Source: Lachnospiraceae bacterium (GTDB taxonomy: Bacteria; Bacillota; Clostridia; Lachnospirales; Lachnospiraceae). Taken from it: 64,000 nt of DNA. Both the position numbers and the translations under genes were made by a program. Shown here piece after piece: positions 33,780 to 42,442 of the stretch (position 1 is its first letter; each line of letters begins with the position of its first letter). The notes beneath the pieces are model-generated. The model saw nothing but the letters and a program-made list of their open reading frames with translations, made no database searches and had not been told where the DNA came from. The stretch lies in assembly GCA_910575255.1 (NCBI GenBank), contig CAJTEM010000010.1:62001-126000 (forward strand), in the 5' to 3' direction.

Positions 33780-35216
33780 ATGAAAAAAACGAAAATTATC
33801 TGTACCATGGGACCCAACAGTGATGACCGGGAGGTTATGAAAGCCCTGGTGCTGGGCGGGATGGATGTCGCCCGTTTCAACTTTTCTCATGGAACTTATG
33901 AAGAGCAGAAGGCAAGGCTGGATCTGCTGAAGTCGGTGCGTGAGGAACTGGATATCCCGGTGGCAGCGCTTCTGGATACCAAGGGACCGGAGATCCGTAC
34001 CGGACTTTTAAAGGATGGGAATAAGGTGACGCTTGTGGAGGGGCAGGAATACATCCTGACCACACGTGACAGGGAGGGCGATGACCGGATCGGTCATATC
34101 AACTATGATGGTCTGAATGAGGATGTGGAGCCGGGAAACCGGATCCTGATCGATGACGGTCTGATTGAGCTGCAGGTAGAGCGTGTGGATGGTCCGGATA
34201 TCATCTGCAAAGTGATCAACGGCGGTGAGCTGGGACAGCGAAAGGGTGTCAATGTACCGAATGTAAAGATAAAACTGCCGGCTCTGACCGATAAGGATAA
34301 AGAGGATATCCGGTTTGGAATCGAACAGGGATTTGATTTTATTGCAGCATCCTTTGTACGGACGCCTGAGGCAGTTGAGGAGATCAAGGCCATATTGGCG
34401 GAGGCTGGTTCTTCCATGCAGGTGATCTCCAAGATCGAGAACGCCGAAGGACTGGAGAATCTGGATGCGATTATTGCCGTGAGTGACGGGATCATGGTGG
34501 CCCGGGGAGATCTGGGGGTAGAGATTCCGGCAGAGCAGGTTCCCCATATCCAGAAGAAGATCATTCAGAAGTGTAATATTGCCTGTAAAACCGTTATCAC
34601 GGCGACTCAGATGCTGGATTCCATGATCCGTAATCCCCGTCCCACCCGGGCGGAAGTGACGGATGTGGCTAATGCGGTCTACGACGGTACGGATGTGGTG
34701 ATGTTGTCAGGAGAGACGGCGGCCGGCAGATATCCGGTGGAAGCGCTCAGAATGATGGTGCAGATCTGTGAGGCATCGGAGAAATACCTGGATACGGCCG
34801 CTTATCGCCAGAGAAGAGTGTCCATAGAGAATCAGACGAATATTTCCAACGCTGTGTGTTATTCCACGGTATCCACTGCCTATGATCTGAATGCCAAGGT
34901 GATTATTGCACCGAGTATAACCGGGTATACGACCCGTCAGCTGTCCAAGTGGAGACCAGGCGCTCAGGTGATCGGACTTTCGCCCAGTGCGTCGGCTGTC
35001 CGGCAGATGCAGATTTACTGGGGAGTGAAGCCGTACCAGGCCAGACGGGCAGAGTCTACCGATTTGCTGATCGAATCGTCTCTGGATCTTTTAAAAGAAA
35101 AGGGTGTGATCGAGGATGGGGATATTGTGGTAGTTACTGCCGGAGTGGTGGATCGGATCAGCCGTAACCGGCCGGCGACCCATACCAATATTATGCGTGT
35201 CATTGAAGTGGATTAA
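33780..35216 (+). CDS. pyk: pyruvate kinase
   Basis: 478 residues. MKKTKIICTMGPNSDD is the standard start, preceded by GGAGG; in-frame starts upstream would add residues unlike the family. Visible motifs: FNFSHG, DTKGPEIRTG, the active-site signature around AVSDGIMVARGDLGVEIP, TATQMLDSM and the C-terminal regulatory domain (about 345-478). It makes pyruvate and ATP from phosphoenolpyruvate and ADP, the last step of glycolysis. The extra C-terminal PEP-utilising domain of some Firmicutes enzymes is absent. Confidence 0.96.
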   Translation: MKKTKIICTMGPNSDDREVMKALVLGGMDVARFNFSHGTYEEQKARLDLLKSVREELDIPVAALLDTKGPEIRTGLLKDGNKVTLVEGQEYILTTRDREGDDRIGHINYDGLNEDVEPGNRILIDDGLIELQVERVDGPDIICKVINGGELGQRKGVNVPNVKIKLPALTDKDKEDIRFGIEQGFDFIAASFVRTPEAVEEIKAILAEAGSSMQVISKIENAEGLENLDAIIAVSDGIMVARGDLGVEIPAEQVPHIQKKIIQKCNIACKTVITATQMLDSMIRNPRPTRAEVTDVANAVYDGTDVVMLSGETAAGRYPVEALRMMVQICEASEKYLDTAAYRQRRVSIENQTNISNAVCYSTVSTAYDLNAKVIIAPSITGYTTRQLSKWRPGAQVIGLSPSASAVRQMQIYWGVKPYQARRAESTDLLIESSLDLLKEKGVIEDGDIVVVTAGVVDRISRNRPATHTNIMRVIEVD

Positions 35217-35270
35217 GACCAGAAGGCAATGCTGTACTAGGAAAATTCAGACAAAAGACAATAGAGGAGA

Positions 35271-36548
35271 ATGACCAACGTGGAAAAGAAACCATTTGTG
35301 ACAAAGGAGCAATTAGAGGAGATTATAAAGCAGCATCCGACCCCGTTTCATCTGTATGATGAGAAGGGGATCCGGGAGAATGCGGCGCGGCTTGCAGAGG
35401 CATTTGCCTGGAATAAGGGATATCGGGAGTATTTTGCAGTGAAGGCAACCCCTAATCCGTATCTGTTAAAGATTTTGAAGGAATGCGGGTGCGGTACGGA
35501 CTGTTCTTCTGCCACGGAGCTGATGCTTTCGGATGCTGTGGGCTTATCGGGGCATGAGATCATGTTCTCCTCCAATGATACGCCGGAGGGAGAGTTCAAG
35601 TTGGCAGACGATCTGGGAGGAATCATCAATCTGGATGATATTACTCATATTCCATGGGTAGAGCGGGAGCTGGGAAGGATTCCTGAGACCATCAGCTGCC
35701 GATATAATCCAGGCGGTCTTTTTCAGATCAGCAACAGTATTATGGATAATCCCGGGGATGCAAAATACGGTATGACTACAGAGCAGATGTTTGAGGCATT
35801 CCGGATCCTCAAGTCAAAAGGAGCCAGAGAATTCGGCATTCACGCATTCCTGGCCAGCAATACGGTGACAAATGAATATTATCCAGTGCTGGCGAAGATT
35901 CTTTTTGAGGTGGCTGTGCGGCTTCATGAGGAGACGGGGGTTCATATTGGCTTTATCAATCTGTCCGGAGGAATCGGGGTGCCCTACCGGCCGGATCAGG
36001 AGCCGAACGATATCATGGCAATCGGAGAGGGTGTACGAAAGGTATATGAGGAGGTGCTGGTTCCGGCCGGGATGGGAGATGTGGCGATCTATACGGAGCT
36101 GGGGCGGTTTATGCTGGCGCCTTACGGATGCCTGGTGTCAAAGGTGATTCATGAGAAGCATACGCATAAGGAGTATATCGGGCTGGATGCCTGTGCAGTG
36201 AATCTGATGCGGCCGGCCATGTATGGGGCTTATCATCACATTACGGTGATGGGCAAGGAGGAAAAGCCCTGCGATCATAAGTATGATGTGGTGGGATCCC
36301 TTTGTGAGAACAATGATAAGTTTGCCATTGACCGGATGCTGCCGGAGATTGAGATCGGAGATCTTTTGGTGATTCATGACACCGGAGCCCACGGATTTTC
36401 CATGGGATATAATTATAATGGAAAGCTGCGTTCGGCAGAGCTTTTGCTGAAGGAGGATCAGACCGTGCAGCAGATCCGCAGGGCAGAGACGCCGCAGGAT
36501 TATTTTGCCACACTGGACGGATGTGAGATGATGAAAAAGTATCTGTGA
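35271..36548 (+). CDS. lysA: diaminopimelate decarboxylase
   Basis: 425 residues of the fold-type III PLP decarboxylase family. The PLP lysine lies in YFAVKATPNP (Lys near 54); GGIGVPYRP and the C-terminal HDTGAHGFSMGYNYNGK complete the pattern, with a catalytic cysteine stretch VGSLCENNDKF. It removes CO2 from meso-diaminopimelate to give lysine. AGAGGAG precedes the ATG. It is followed by a strong terminator and then the integrated element, so it is the last native gene on this side. A different substrate (a related decarboxylase) is less likely. Confidence 0.9.
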   Translation: MTNVEKKPFVTKEQLEEIIKQHPTPFHLYDEKGIRENAARLAEAFAWNKGYREYFAVKATPNPYLLKILKECGCGTDCSSATELMLSDAVGLSGHEIMFSSNDTPEGEFKLADDLGGIINLDDITHIPWVERELGRIPETISCRYNPGGLFQISNSIMDNPGDAKYGMTTEQMFEAFRILKSKGAREFGIHAFLASNTVTNEYYPVLAKILFEVAVRLHEETGVHIGFINLSGGIGVPYRPDQEPNDIMAIGEGVRKVYEEVLVPAGMGDVAIYTELGRFMLAPYGCLVSKVIHEKHTHKEYIGLDACAVNLMRPAMYGAYHHITVMGKEEKPCDHKYDVVGSLCENNDKFAIDRMLPEIEIGDLLVIHDTGAHGFSMGYNYNGKLRSAELLLKEDQTVQQIRRAETPQDYFATLDGCEMMKKYL

Positions 36549-36567
36549 GAAAAGCAGGGCAGGAATC

Positions 36568-36620
36568 AAAAAGAGAACAGACGAAACCAGACAAAGCGGT
36601 TTCGGACTGTTCTCTTTTTA
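36568..36620 (+). terminator. terminator after lysA
   Basis: AAAAAGAGAACAG pairs with CTGTTCTCTTTTT, with a second short stem CGAAACC/GGTTTCG inside. The long A and T runs let it act on both strands. Confidence 0.85.
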
Positions 36621-36687
36621 AACACACTTGAAACGAAATGACATGAGGATTGCGGGAGCACAAAGTGCGGAGCAATCCGGTATCAGA

Positions 36688-36711
36688 GGGGTCAAAAGAC
36701 CTTTTGACCCC
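36688..36711. repeat. perfect 10-bp-stem palindrome beside the integration site
   Basis: GGGGTCAAAA and TTTTGACCCC surround a GACC loop. It lies just outside the element, downstream of where the original ychF stop would have been before insertion, so it may have served ychF and lysA as a shared 3' hairpin. Confidence 0.7.
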
Positions 36712-36728
36712 AACATCATGACATTGGT

Positions 36729-36747
36729 TCAGACGTTAAACCGGAAC
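36729..36747. other. left attachment site (core copy)
   Basis: TCAGACGTTAAACCGGAAC; read on the reverse strand it would encode FRFNV and a stop, the same as the end of ychF. It differs from the right copy at one base (C for T). Confidence 0.88.
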
Positions 36748-36860
36748 ACTATAAACCGAACTTTCATCATGTCTATACAGTTCCGTCCTTTCACATTAAG
36801 TTGAATTTCTTCTACTTTACCAGTTCAATATATACCATAAAATCCAGATTGCGTCAAGGG

Positions 36861-36889
36861 GTTAGGGGTGATGGTAGGGGTTCAAAGCC
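36861..36889 (+). repeat. left integrase arm-type repeat pair
   Basis: GTTAGGGGT and GGTAGGGGT, 12 bases apart, followed by TCAAAGCC. A matching pair, same orientation, lies near the right end. This fits arm-type sites of Tn916-like integrases, which bind such repeats with their N-terminal domain. Confidence 0.7.
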
Positions 36890-36927
36890 TGTTTGGGAAA
36901 CCTTGTTAATTACAGGCGGCGAACCCC
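36877..36927. other. long hairpin upstream of rep, possible replication or control site
   Basis: GGGGTTC-AAA-GCCTGT pairs with ACAGGC-GGC-GAACCCC around a 19-base loop. It overlaps the left arm repeats and is 85 bases before the rep start. It could be a rolling-circle double-strand origin, part of the attachment complex, or a terminator; the sequence does not decide. Confidence 0.45.
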
Positions 36928-37011
36928 TATAATAATTATCTATTCTCTATTAGAGTTAAGCGTACTAAAACAAAAAGGATATAGAAAAAAGGGAACGGAG
37001 GGAATGTAAAC

Positions 37012-38094
37012 ATGGAAAACATGGAACATACGCCTGTTGTAAAGGAAGTAACACGGCGTCATATGGGAAAAGTACATGGAAACGTAAAACGGAATGACGA
37101 AATGGTTATGAACTATCTGAAACTGCTTGCAAACGGCATTGTAAAGAAACGCCTGTCGCCTTATGAAGCCCATATAATAAGGGAACGAAAGAACCGTCTG
37201 GAAAATTGTAACCGATTCTGGTCTATGGAAACCTATGAAGCCAGTCATGTAAGAGTATTATTGAGAACCTTTTTATGTAAGGACAAATTTTGCAGTAATT
37301 GTAATCAGGTTAAGAAAATGTTACTGCAAAAGCGTTTTTTGCCCTATATGGAACAATATAAGGATTCTCTGTATCATATGGTGCTGACCGTTCCAGACTG
37401 TAGCGGTGAAGAACTGAGGGAAACCATACAGCATATGGCTTATTGCTTTAAAACTCTGGTAACATATCTAAACGGCAACAAAAAAGTGAAAGGAATAGAC
37501 CTTATACAATATGGCTTTCAAGGCTGTATCCGTTCCTTAGAAATCACATACAGAGAAGATGTCTACCACCCTCACTTTCATGTAGCCGCTGTTTTGGGGA
37601 ACGGCGGCATTGAGGAAAAATATATTGTCAACCAGTTTTCGGGTACTGGAAACCGCCTGTTTTCTGACTTTGAATCCATTATCCAGAGAATATGGTGGCT
37701 CTTAGTCAACGGAAAGCGGCTTACCTCTGATAATATCTTAGGTGAAAACAATTCTTCTGGACGATATAGCTGTATCGTGGATAAATTTCAACCAGAGGAC
37801 TATCAGAAGCTATTCGGATATATGACAAAAATGTACTCCGAGGATAACAGCCTTATGAGGTATGAGAACTTCAAAACTCTATATTATGCCCTCTCCCATA
37901 TCCGCCAGATACAGGGCTATGGCGTATTCTATAATGTAAAGGAACTAAATACAGAAGCCTATACCGAACAGGAGTACCAGACATTGGAAAGCTACCTTGT
38001 CTGTAAGGAAAAGCCTTTCCGCTCCTATGAGCCGTTAAGCCGCCTAACTGGCGATGAAAAGTATATCGTGCTGAAAACAAAGCACCGAAAATAA
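37012..38094 (+). CDS. rolling-circle replication initiator (Rep)
   Basis: 360 residues. Motifs of the HUH Rep_1-like superfamily: HMVLTVPD near 127, the metal-binding H-x-H in YHPHFHV (His186/188/190) and a Tyr-x-x-Lys YMTK (Tyr270-Lys273). A CSNCNQVKK pair upstream may bind zinc. Such proteins nick the double-strand origin and stay linked through tyrosine; on integrated elements they can support replication of the excised circle or serve as relaxase. GGAGGG precedes the ATG; a second ATG nine bases on is possible. First gene inside the left end. Confidence 0.88.
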   Translation: MENMEHTPVVKEVTRRHMGKVHGNVKRNDEMVMNYLKLLANGIVKKRLSPYEAHIIRERKNRLENCNRFWSMETYEASHVRVLLRTFLCKDKFCSNCNQVKKMLLQKRFLPYMEQYKDSLYHMVLTVPDCSGEELRETIQHMAYCFKTLVTYLNGNKKVKGIDLIQYGFQGCIRSLEITYREDVYHPHFHVAAVLGNGGIEEKYIVNQFSGTGNRLFSDFESIIQRIWWLLVNGKRLTSDNILGENNSSGRYSCIVDKFQPEDYQKLFGYMTKMYSEDNSLMRYENFKTLYYALSHIRQIQGYGVFYNVKELNTEAYTEQEYQTLESYLVCKEKPFRSYEPLSRLTGDEKYIVLKTKHRK

Positions 38095-38248
38095 AATTTA
38101 TTTTAAACTTGAGGTTTTATTTTAAATGAAGTTTATGGGCGAAAATGGTTTTAAACTTATTTTAAAGTAGACTGGAAACACTGTTTTCGTTCAAACAGAT
38201 AGATAACGATTGAGTTTAAAATAATTTTACAGACAAGGGGGCTGTGTA

Positions 38249-38476
38249 ATGGAACGATATATTACAGATACGATTTACGCTCACACAGTTACGGAAAAGA
38301 CGGCAGAAGTTGAGTTAAGGGAAAAACAGCTTTATACAAGGCTCTCTACTCTTATATCTGGCGAGGAATATCTACAGATTGAGGAAGAATTGAACCTTTG
38401 CTATAGTGAGCTGGAAAAAGAGTTGTTTTGTAAGGGATTCAGTGAGGGAATACGGTTTATGCTGAAATGCCTGTAA
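38249..38476 (+). CDS. small helical hypothetical protein (75 aa)
   Basis: Starts MERYITDTIYAHTVTEKTA with AAGGGGG upstream. Two or three predicted helices (ELREKQLYTRLSTLISGEEYLQIEEELN) and a final GFSEGIRFMLKCL, a pattern seen in small DUF6809-like proteins of clostridial mobile elements (low certainty). It lies between Rep and a gene-free 350-base stretch. Function unknown. Confidence 0.6.
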   Translation: MERYITDTIYAHTVTEKTAEVELREKQLYTRLSTLISGEEYLQIEEELNLCYSELEKELFCKGFSEGIRFMLKCL

Positions 38477-38511
38477 CTTTAACAGCAAAGAGATTAAGGC
38501 GGTTAGGCGGT

Positions 38512-38657
38512 TTGTAAGCGGAATACGGAATAAAACGATATATGAACCGTTGTAAGGAATCTGCCTTGTAAGCGATTGGGAAGTGACATTTTTACCGTAT
38601 GGATTCTCTATCAGCCTTTGCAGGACGGAAATAAGATTTTTACAGGGCTTGTAAGCG
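38512..38657 (+). repeat. three direct repeats TTGTAAGCG in the 353-base gap
   Basis: Copies at 38512, 38566 and 38649, each followed by a variable base. The gap between the 75-aa gene and the XRE gene (38477-38829) otherwise shows no gene. Spacing is uneven (54 and 83 bases). Possible protein-binding or origin repeats; chance cannot be excluded. Confidence 0.4.
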
Positions 38658-38782
38658 GCTAAAGTTGCTTCTTATGGATAGGAAAGCCCTAAAATTGCGT
38701 TCTAAGGCTCATTCACCGGCAAATGGAGTTATTCTCAGTCAAGCGGTTAAAATGCGTTAGCGGTGATTTCTGGTCATTTAAA

Positions 38783-38818
38783 ATGGGGAAGAATCTCATC
38801 AAGAGGTATCTTCCCCAT
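38783..38818 (-). terminator. terminator of the reverse-strand XRE gene
   Basis: On the reverse strand ATGGGGAAGA pairs with TCTTCCCCAT around a 16-base loop and is followed by TTTTAA, 12 bases after the XRE stop codon. Confidence 0.75.
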
Positions 38819-38829
38819 CACTGTATCAT

Positions 38830-39162
38830 CTAAGATTTTTCGTCCAGATAACCAAACATAAGTTTTACCATATTGATTGCCAGGGCTTTTTGTTCCTCTG
38901 TCCTGCCGTCCATCAGTTGGCACCATAGCCGATACTGACCGTCACTGTCTGAAACGATTGAATCAGACAGCAGATAATCTATCGTAACGCCTAAACGGTT
39001 GGCAACTGCTGCCAGATTCTCTAATGTTAAGCTGCGTTCCCCACGCTCAATCTGCCCGATATAGGCGGTTGAAAGGTTTACTTCTTCTGCCAGTTGTTCC
39101 TGTGTCAGATTCAGCTTTAGCCGTTCCTCACGAATACGCTTGCCCAATGCCTGTTGCTCCAT
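38830..39162 (-). CDS. XRE-family HTH regulator
   Basis: 110 residues. N-terminal HTH_3 (GKRIREERLKLNLTQEQLAEEVNLSTAYIGQIERGERSLTLE) and a short helical C-terminal domain ending GYLDEKS. The ATG at 39162 has GGAGG 8 bases upstream; a TTG 15 bases further out is less likely. It is divergent from the Nmad3 cargo gene, so it could control that promoter. Typical for mobile elements; no ligand domain seen. Confidence 0.9.
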   Translation of the reverse strand: MEQQALGKRIREERLKLNLTQEQLAEEVNLSTAYIGQIERGERSLTLENLAAVANRLGVTIDYLLSDSIVSDSDGQYRLWCQLMDGRTEEQKALAINMVKLMFGYLDEKS

Positions 39163-39314
39163 GCGGTTTTCCTCCAATGCAAATAGTATATGTAAATGAT
39201 ACTAACTGCATATTCCGCAGGTAATCCGCACGTTGCGTTATTTATCTATGCTGTCAGTTGCTTTTCGCTATGCTCCATGCTAAAATGGTGCTATACGTTA
39301 GGAGGTATGGCGCT

Positions 39315-40124
39315 ATGAAAGTGATTTTGAGCAGAAAAGGCATGGACAGTAAATCGGGAGGTATGGCAAGCCCTATATTGCCAGACGGTACGCTGTTATC
39401 GCTCCCGATTCCAGATAGAACGGTAGGAACGGCATATAAGGATTTGTATTACAGAGGACAGAGTTTTGAGGAAGTCATCAATCAACTATGCCCCAAATTT
39501 GATTTTGACAAAAACCCGACCTGTCACCTTGACCCCGATATATACAAGGATATAGAAGACAGAACGGCAAACGCCGAATGGAAACCCGCATTTGGGCAAC
39601 ATGGCGTATCTGCCGTACATCTGGATAAATGGGGCGTAGGAGTGGGCGATATATTTTTATTTTACGGAATGTTTCAAAAGACAATGTATCAGCCCGATAA
39701 AACGCTGTGTTTTGTCCGTAACGCTCCTATTGTCCACATCATATACGGATATATGAAAGTTGGGGAAGTATTGAGGGAGAAACAGGAAATTGAGCGTTAT
39801 TCATGGCACCCACACGGTGAAAACTCTGACCGCCCGAACAACCGCCTATATTTGCCCGATACCTACGGCACATTCCAGTATGATGATTCACTGGTGCTTA
39901 CAAAGAGAGGTCAGGACAATCGGCGGCTATGGGCTTTGCCTGTGTTCTTTGGTGAGGACGGTATTTCCATTTCATGGCAAGGCGATAACCGCCCTATGCT
40001 AAAGGACAGATACGCAGAATTAAATTCCGCTTGCAGAGGGCAGGAATTTATTGTAACCGCTTCTACTCCGAAACAGGAACAAAATTTATGTGACTGGGTG
40101 GACAGATTGATACAAAATCGGTAA
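39315..40124 (+). CDS. Nmad3-family putative nucleotide-modification protein
   Basis: 269 residues from an ATG following AGGAGG. The sequence has the Nmad3 pattern: MKVILSRKGMDSKSGG, SPILPDGTLLSLPIP, CHLDPDI, PAFGQHG, GVGVGDIFLFYGMF, the histidine pair in YSWHPHG and the NRLYLPDTYGTFQYDDSL stretch. Nmad (nucleotide modification associated domain) proteins were predicted from phage and mobile-element gene neighbourhoods linked to DNA base hypermodification; biochemistry of Nmad3 is not established. No restriction or methylase gene is next to it. It may modify or recognise modified nucleotides as a defence, counter-defence or self-marking function. Confidence 0.78.
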   Translation: MKVILSRKGMDSKSGGMASPILPDGTLLSLPIPDRTVGTAYKDLYYRGQSFEEVINQLCPKFDFDKNPTCHLDPDIYKDIEDRTANAEWKPAFGQHGVSAVHLDKWGVGVGDIFLFYGMFQKTMYQPDKTLCFVRNAPIVHIIYGYMKVGEVLREKQEIERYSWHPHGENSDRPNNRLYLPDTYGTFQYDDSLVLTKRGQDNRRLWALPVFFGEDGISISWQGDNRPMLKDRYAELNSACRGQEFIVTASTPKQEQNLCDWVDRLIQNR

Positions 40125-40190
40125 GCATGGACGCTATATTCTGATTTATCCTAAGCGGCATTTATTGACAAAGAAATGAGGGATAACAAC

Positions 40191-40373
40191 ATGGAGAGAT
40201 TCATTGAACAGAAAGAGAATTTTCCCCTCACCCAGAAATCGGTTGAGGAATTAGCCCTTGAAATGAATAAGGCTCTGGAAAATATATCGGAAGTGACAGA
40301 GGAAGAATTGATTGAAGATGATGCCGAGGGCGGATATTTTGATGATTTGGAGTATTATGAAGAAGATGATTAA
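40191..40373 (+). CDS. small acidic hypothetical protein (60 aa)
   Basis: Begins MERFIEQKENFPLTQKS after GAGGGA; an in-frame ATG 15 bases upstream is also possible. The C-terminal half is very acidic (EEELIEDDAEGGYFDDLEYYEEDD pattern). No known family. It is 66 bases after the Nmad3 gene and starts a tight run of four cargo genes. Acidic small proteins on mobile elements are sometimes DNA mimics, but this is speculation. Confidence 0.55.
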   Translation: MERFIEQKENFPLTQKSVEELALEMNKALENISEVTEEELIEDDAEGGYFDDLEYYEEDD

Positions 40374-40388
40374 ATCGGGGGAGCAGCT

Positions 40389-40655
40389 ATGGAAATAACG
40401 ATTGAGCAAGTCAAAGAATTTGCGTGGCAGCAGTTGGACGCTATGTGGCATGATAATTCTGGAACGGCTACGGTTAATATGGTGAAGTTTACATATAAAG
40501 GTTATTGTGTCGTCAATCCGTGGATGGACGAAAAAACAGAAAAAGCTGTAGACCCTTACCAGTATTATGGGAAACAGCGAACGGAGCAGTTCATCAAAGA
40601 AGCTATCAAAACCATTCAGCATAACAGGGAAATTGTAAGAGAACACAGGAGATAA
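40389..40655 (+). CDS. small hypothetical protein (88 aa)
   Basis: Starts MEITIEQVKEFAWQQLDAMW; GGGGGAG 5 bases upstream. Helical ends with a central beta-like stretch (TVNMVKFTYKGYCVVNPWMD); soluble. No family recognised. It follows the acidic gene by 15 bases and precedes the lipoprotein gene by 4, so it is in the same operon. Confidence 0.6.
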   Translation: MEITIEQVKEFAWQQLDAMWHDNSGTATVNMVKFTYKGYCVVNPWMDEKTEKAVDPYQYYGKQRTEQFIKEAIKTIQHNREIVREHRR

Positions 40656-40659
40656 GAGA

Positions 40660-41514
40660 ATGAAACATAGATTTATTGTTGTAGCCTTATTGGTAATAAC
40701 ACTTCTTTCAGGTTGTGGGAATACTCAGGCAACTGATGTAATATCAACTGAGGAAGTGCAAGTAACAGAAACACCTATACCAGAAAACAAAGAGATAACC
40801 ATACCTGATAACTGGTGGAAAAATAAGCTGTATAGAGAGCAAACAGCGGGAACAGGAATGTACTTTTGGCTAGAGGAAATAGAAAACCGTCTTTTTATGG
40901 TGGTAAGCGGCATACCCAACGGTGATTTGTCTATGGAGTTATGTATTGGAATAATACCAAATACGATTGATAATTACACCGCCTATGATGATAACCACGT
41001 TCAGTTTCAAGTAGAATCAGATACGAACACAATACTATTATATAACCCAGATGTTGACCAGTGTGTTATTTACACTGATTCTAAATACGGTGGTTCTCCT
41101 ATCGTTTCGGGAGTGTATGACCAAGTTTTACAGCATGAAACAGAAAAGGAAATAGGGCAGAACACAGAACAATCAGAGGGTACACAGGAAGAACAGCCTG
41201 ATGACTTCTATACGGACGGTAATTATACCACCTATGGAAGATACCAGTGCTTTGAAACAGACACTTTTGTAAGTGTGGAAACACAGAACGGCTCATTGAT
41301 ATTGTCTTTTGAGCCAGAAGCAGAAACCTTTGTCCTTGACAGAAACGGAGCAGATACAGGTTGGGAGTTTATCAACTGGGAATTTGAGGACAGAGTATAC
41401 ACATCTGCCATTATTCAAGATAATGAACTAATCATCACTTCTACAGAATCTTGGAGATATGACGGCACTTACATTCAACTGCCCGATATAGGTACTGACG
41501 GAGAGGGGGAATAA
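40660..41514 (+). CDS. hypothetical lipoprotein of the cargo operon
   Basis: 284 residues. Signal peptide MKHRFIVVALLVITLLSGC with lipobox LSGC (Cys20 or so), then a Thr/Glu linker and a beta-rich extracellular part with two similar acidic segments and Trp/Tyr-rich motifs (TDNWWKNKLYREQTAGTGMYFWLEE; DTGWEFINWEFEDRVYTSA). No known domain recognised. AGGAGA sets the start. A surface lipoprotein on an integrated element suggests surface exclusion, adhesion or substrate capture; none is shown. Confidence 0.65.
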   Translation: MKHRFIVVALLVITLLSGCGNTQATDVISTEEVQVTETPIPENKEITIPDNWWKNKLYREQTAGTGMYFWLEEIENRLFMVVSGIPNGDLSMELCIGIIPNTIDNYTAYDDNHVQFQVESDTNTILLYNPDVDQCVIYTDSKYGGSPIVSGVYDQVLQHETEKEIGQNTEQSEGTQEEQPDDFYTDGNYTTYGRYQCFETDTFVSVETQNGSLILSFEPEAETFVLDRNGADTGWEFINWEFEDRVYTSAIIQDNELIITSTESWRYDGTYIQLPDIGTDGEGE

Positions 41515-41516
41515 AA

Positions 41517-41795
41517 ATGTCTGTTAATCTGGAAAATGTGAATCATTTTAACTATGCAACAAAAAGCGGAAAAGTTTTCTGTAAACGCCAAAACAGAGTA
41601 CGGAAAATAGCCCCAGAATATAAGGATTGCGACAAATGCCCTTATTTATTCGGCTCTCTGCAAGGGCAAGGCGTTGAGTGTATGTGGAAGGATATAAAGC
41701 CAGATTCCCCATTCGGTCATTATGTCTATGACCCACAGGAGGAATGTTTGAGAGTATCGGAATTGATTGATGAGGGAATTTTGAAAAAGGGTTAA
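41517..41795 (+). CDS. small cysteine-containing hypothetical protein (92 aa)
   Basis: Begins 2 bases after the lipoprotein stop with a GAGAGGGGGA site inside that gene's end. Four cysteines (VFCKR, YKDCDKCPYLFG, VECMWKD) could bind a metal ion. C-terminus ends VSELIDEGILKKG. No family assigned. A hairpin 16 bases downstream probably ends this operon. Confidence 0.6.
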   Translation: MSVNLENVNHFNYATKSGKVFCKRQNRVRKIAPEYKDCDKCPYLFGSLQGQGVECMWKDIKPDSPFGHYVYDPQEECLRVSELIDEGILKKG

Positions 41796-41810
41796 ATAAC
41801 AGCCCCAGAG

Positions 41811-41831
41811 ACTATATAAGTTTCTGGGGCG
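41811..41831. terminator. hairpin between convergent cargo genes
   Basis: GCCCCAGA pairs with TCTGGGGC across a short loop. No long T run; it separates the forward operon from the reverse-strand gene ending at 41843. Confidence 0.5.
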
Positions 41832-41842
41832 TATAGCTTTAC

Positions 41843-42442
41843 TTACAGAGTATTTGAAATACAAGAAATATCAAGATTGATAAGAGCATTTGAAATACGA
41901 ATATACACTTTTCCAGCTTCTTCCATTCTACAGAACGGTTCTTGGGAGTTTTTTTCATAAGGCTTCAATACTCCCAACTGGAATAACTCCGAATAATATG
42001 CAAGTTCATTTGGTATGAAGAAAATAAGGTTCATACCAGAGTCTGATTCAATAGGAAGTCCAAAAATCAGTTTGTAAATATATTCACAGTCCAGTAAATA
42101 ATCCATATCCTCCACGTAACCAATTTTATCGTCATTTCTTCGGATTTCACATGACAACTTTATATTCTGTTCCCTCTGCTCTGGGCTTGGAAACAAATAT
42201 TGATAAGTGCAATCCTTGAGTATAGACCGAACTTCATCAAGAAATTGTTGCACTTTCTGCCCCTGAATTGTTCGTTCTTTTAAGACATCTGATACACATA
42301 TAGCTTCCACTAATTCTCTCCCTTCTTCACGAAATCCTTGAAAAACTACCATATTACCTGTGTTCCTATCCATACATGAGCCACCAAACGCAGCCCTAAA
42401 ACTTTCTTTATAATTCTTTGTTTCAGCCTTTTCTTGATACAT
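41843..42442 (-). CDS. hypothetical protein of the integrated element (199 aa)
   Basis: Starts MYQEKAETKNYKESFRAAFGG with GGAGGG upstream; the start lies inside the end of the HTH gene, so the two are coupled. Soluble, mixed alpha/beta, with QEQREQNIKLSCEIRRND-like middle and a C-terminal RISNALINLDISCISNTL. No family recognised. Position after an excisionase-like gene suggests a role in element control or replication. Confidence 0.6.
   Translation of the reverse strand: MYQEKAETKNYKESFRAAFGGSCMDRNTGNMVVFQGFREEGRELVEAICVSDVLKERTIQGQKVQQFLDEVRSILKDCTYQYLFPSPEQREQNIKLSCEIRRNDDKIGYVEDMDYLLDCEYIYKLIFGLPIESDSGMNLIFFIPNELAYYSELFQLGVLKPYEKNSQEPFCRMEEAGKVYIRISNALINLDISCISNTL

Noticed and set aside
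36877-36927. Calling the left-end hairpin a proven double-strand origin
   Set aside because: No known nick-site sequence of a characterised Rep is recognisable, so only a possible role is stated.
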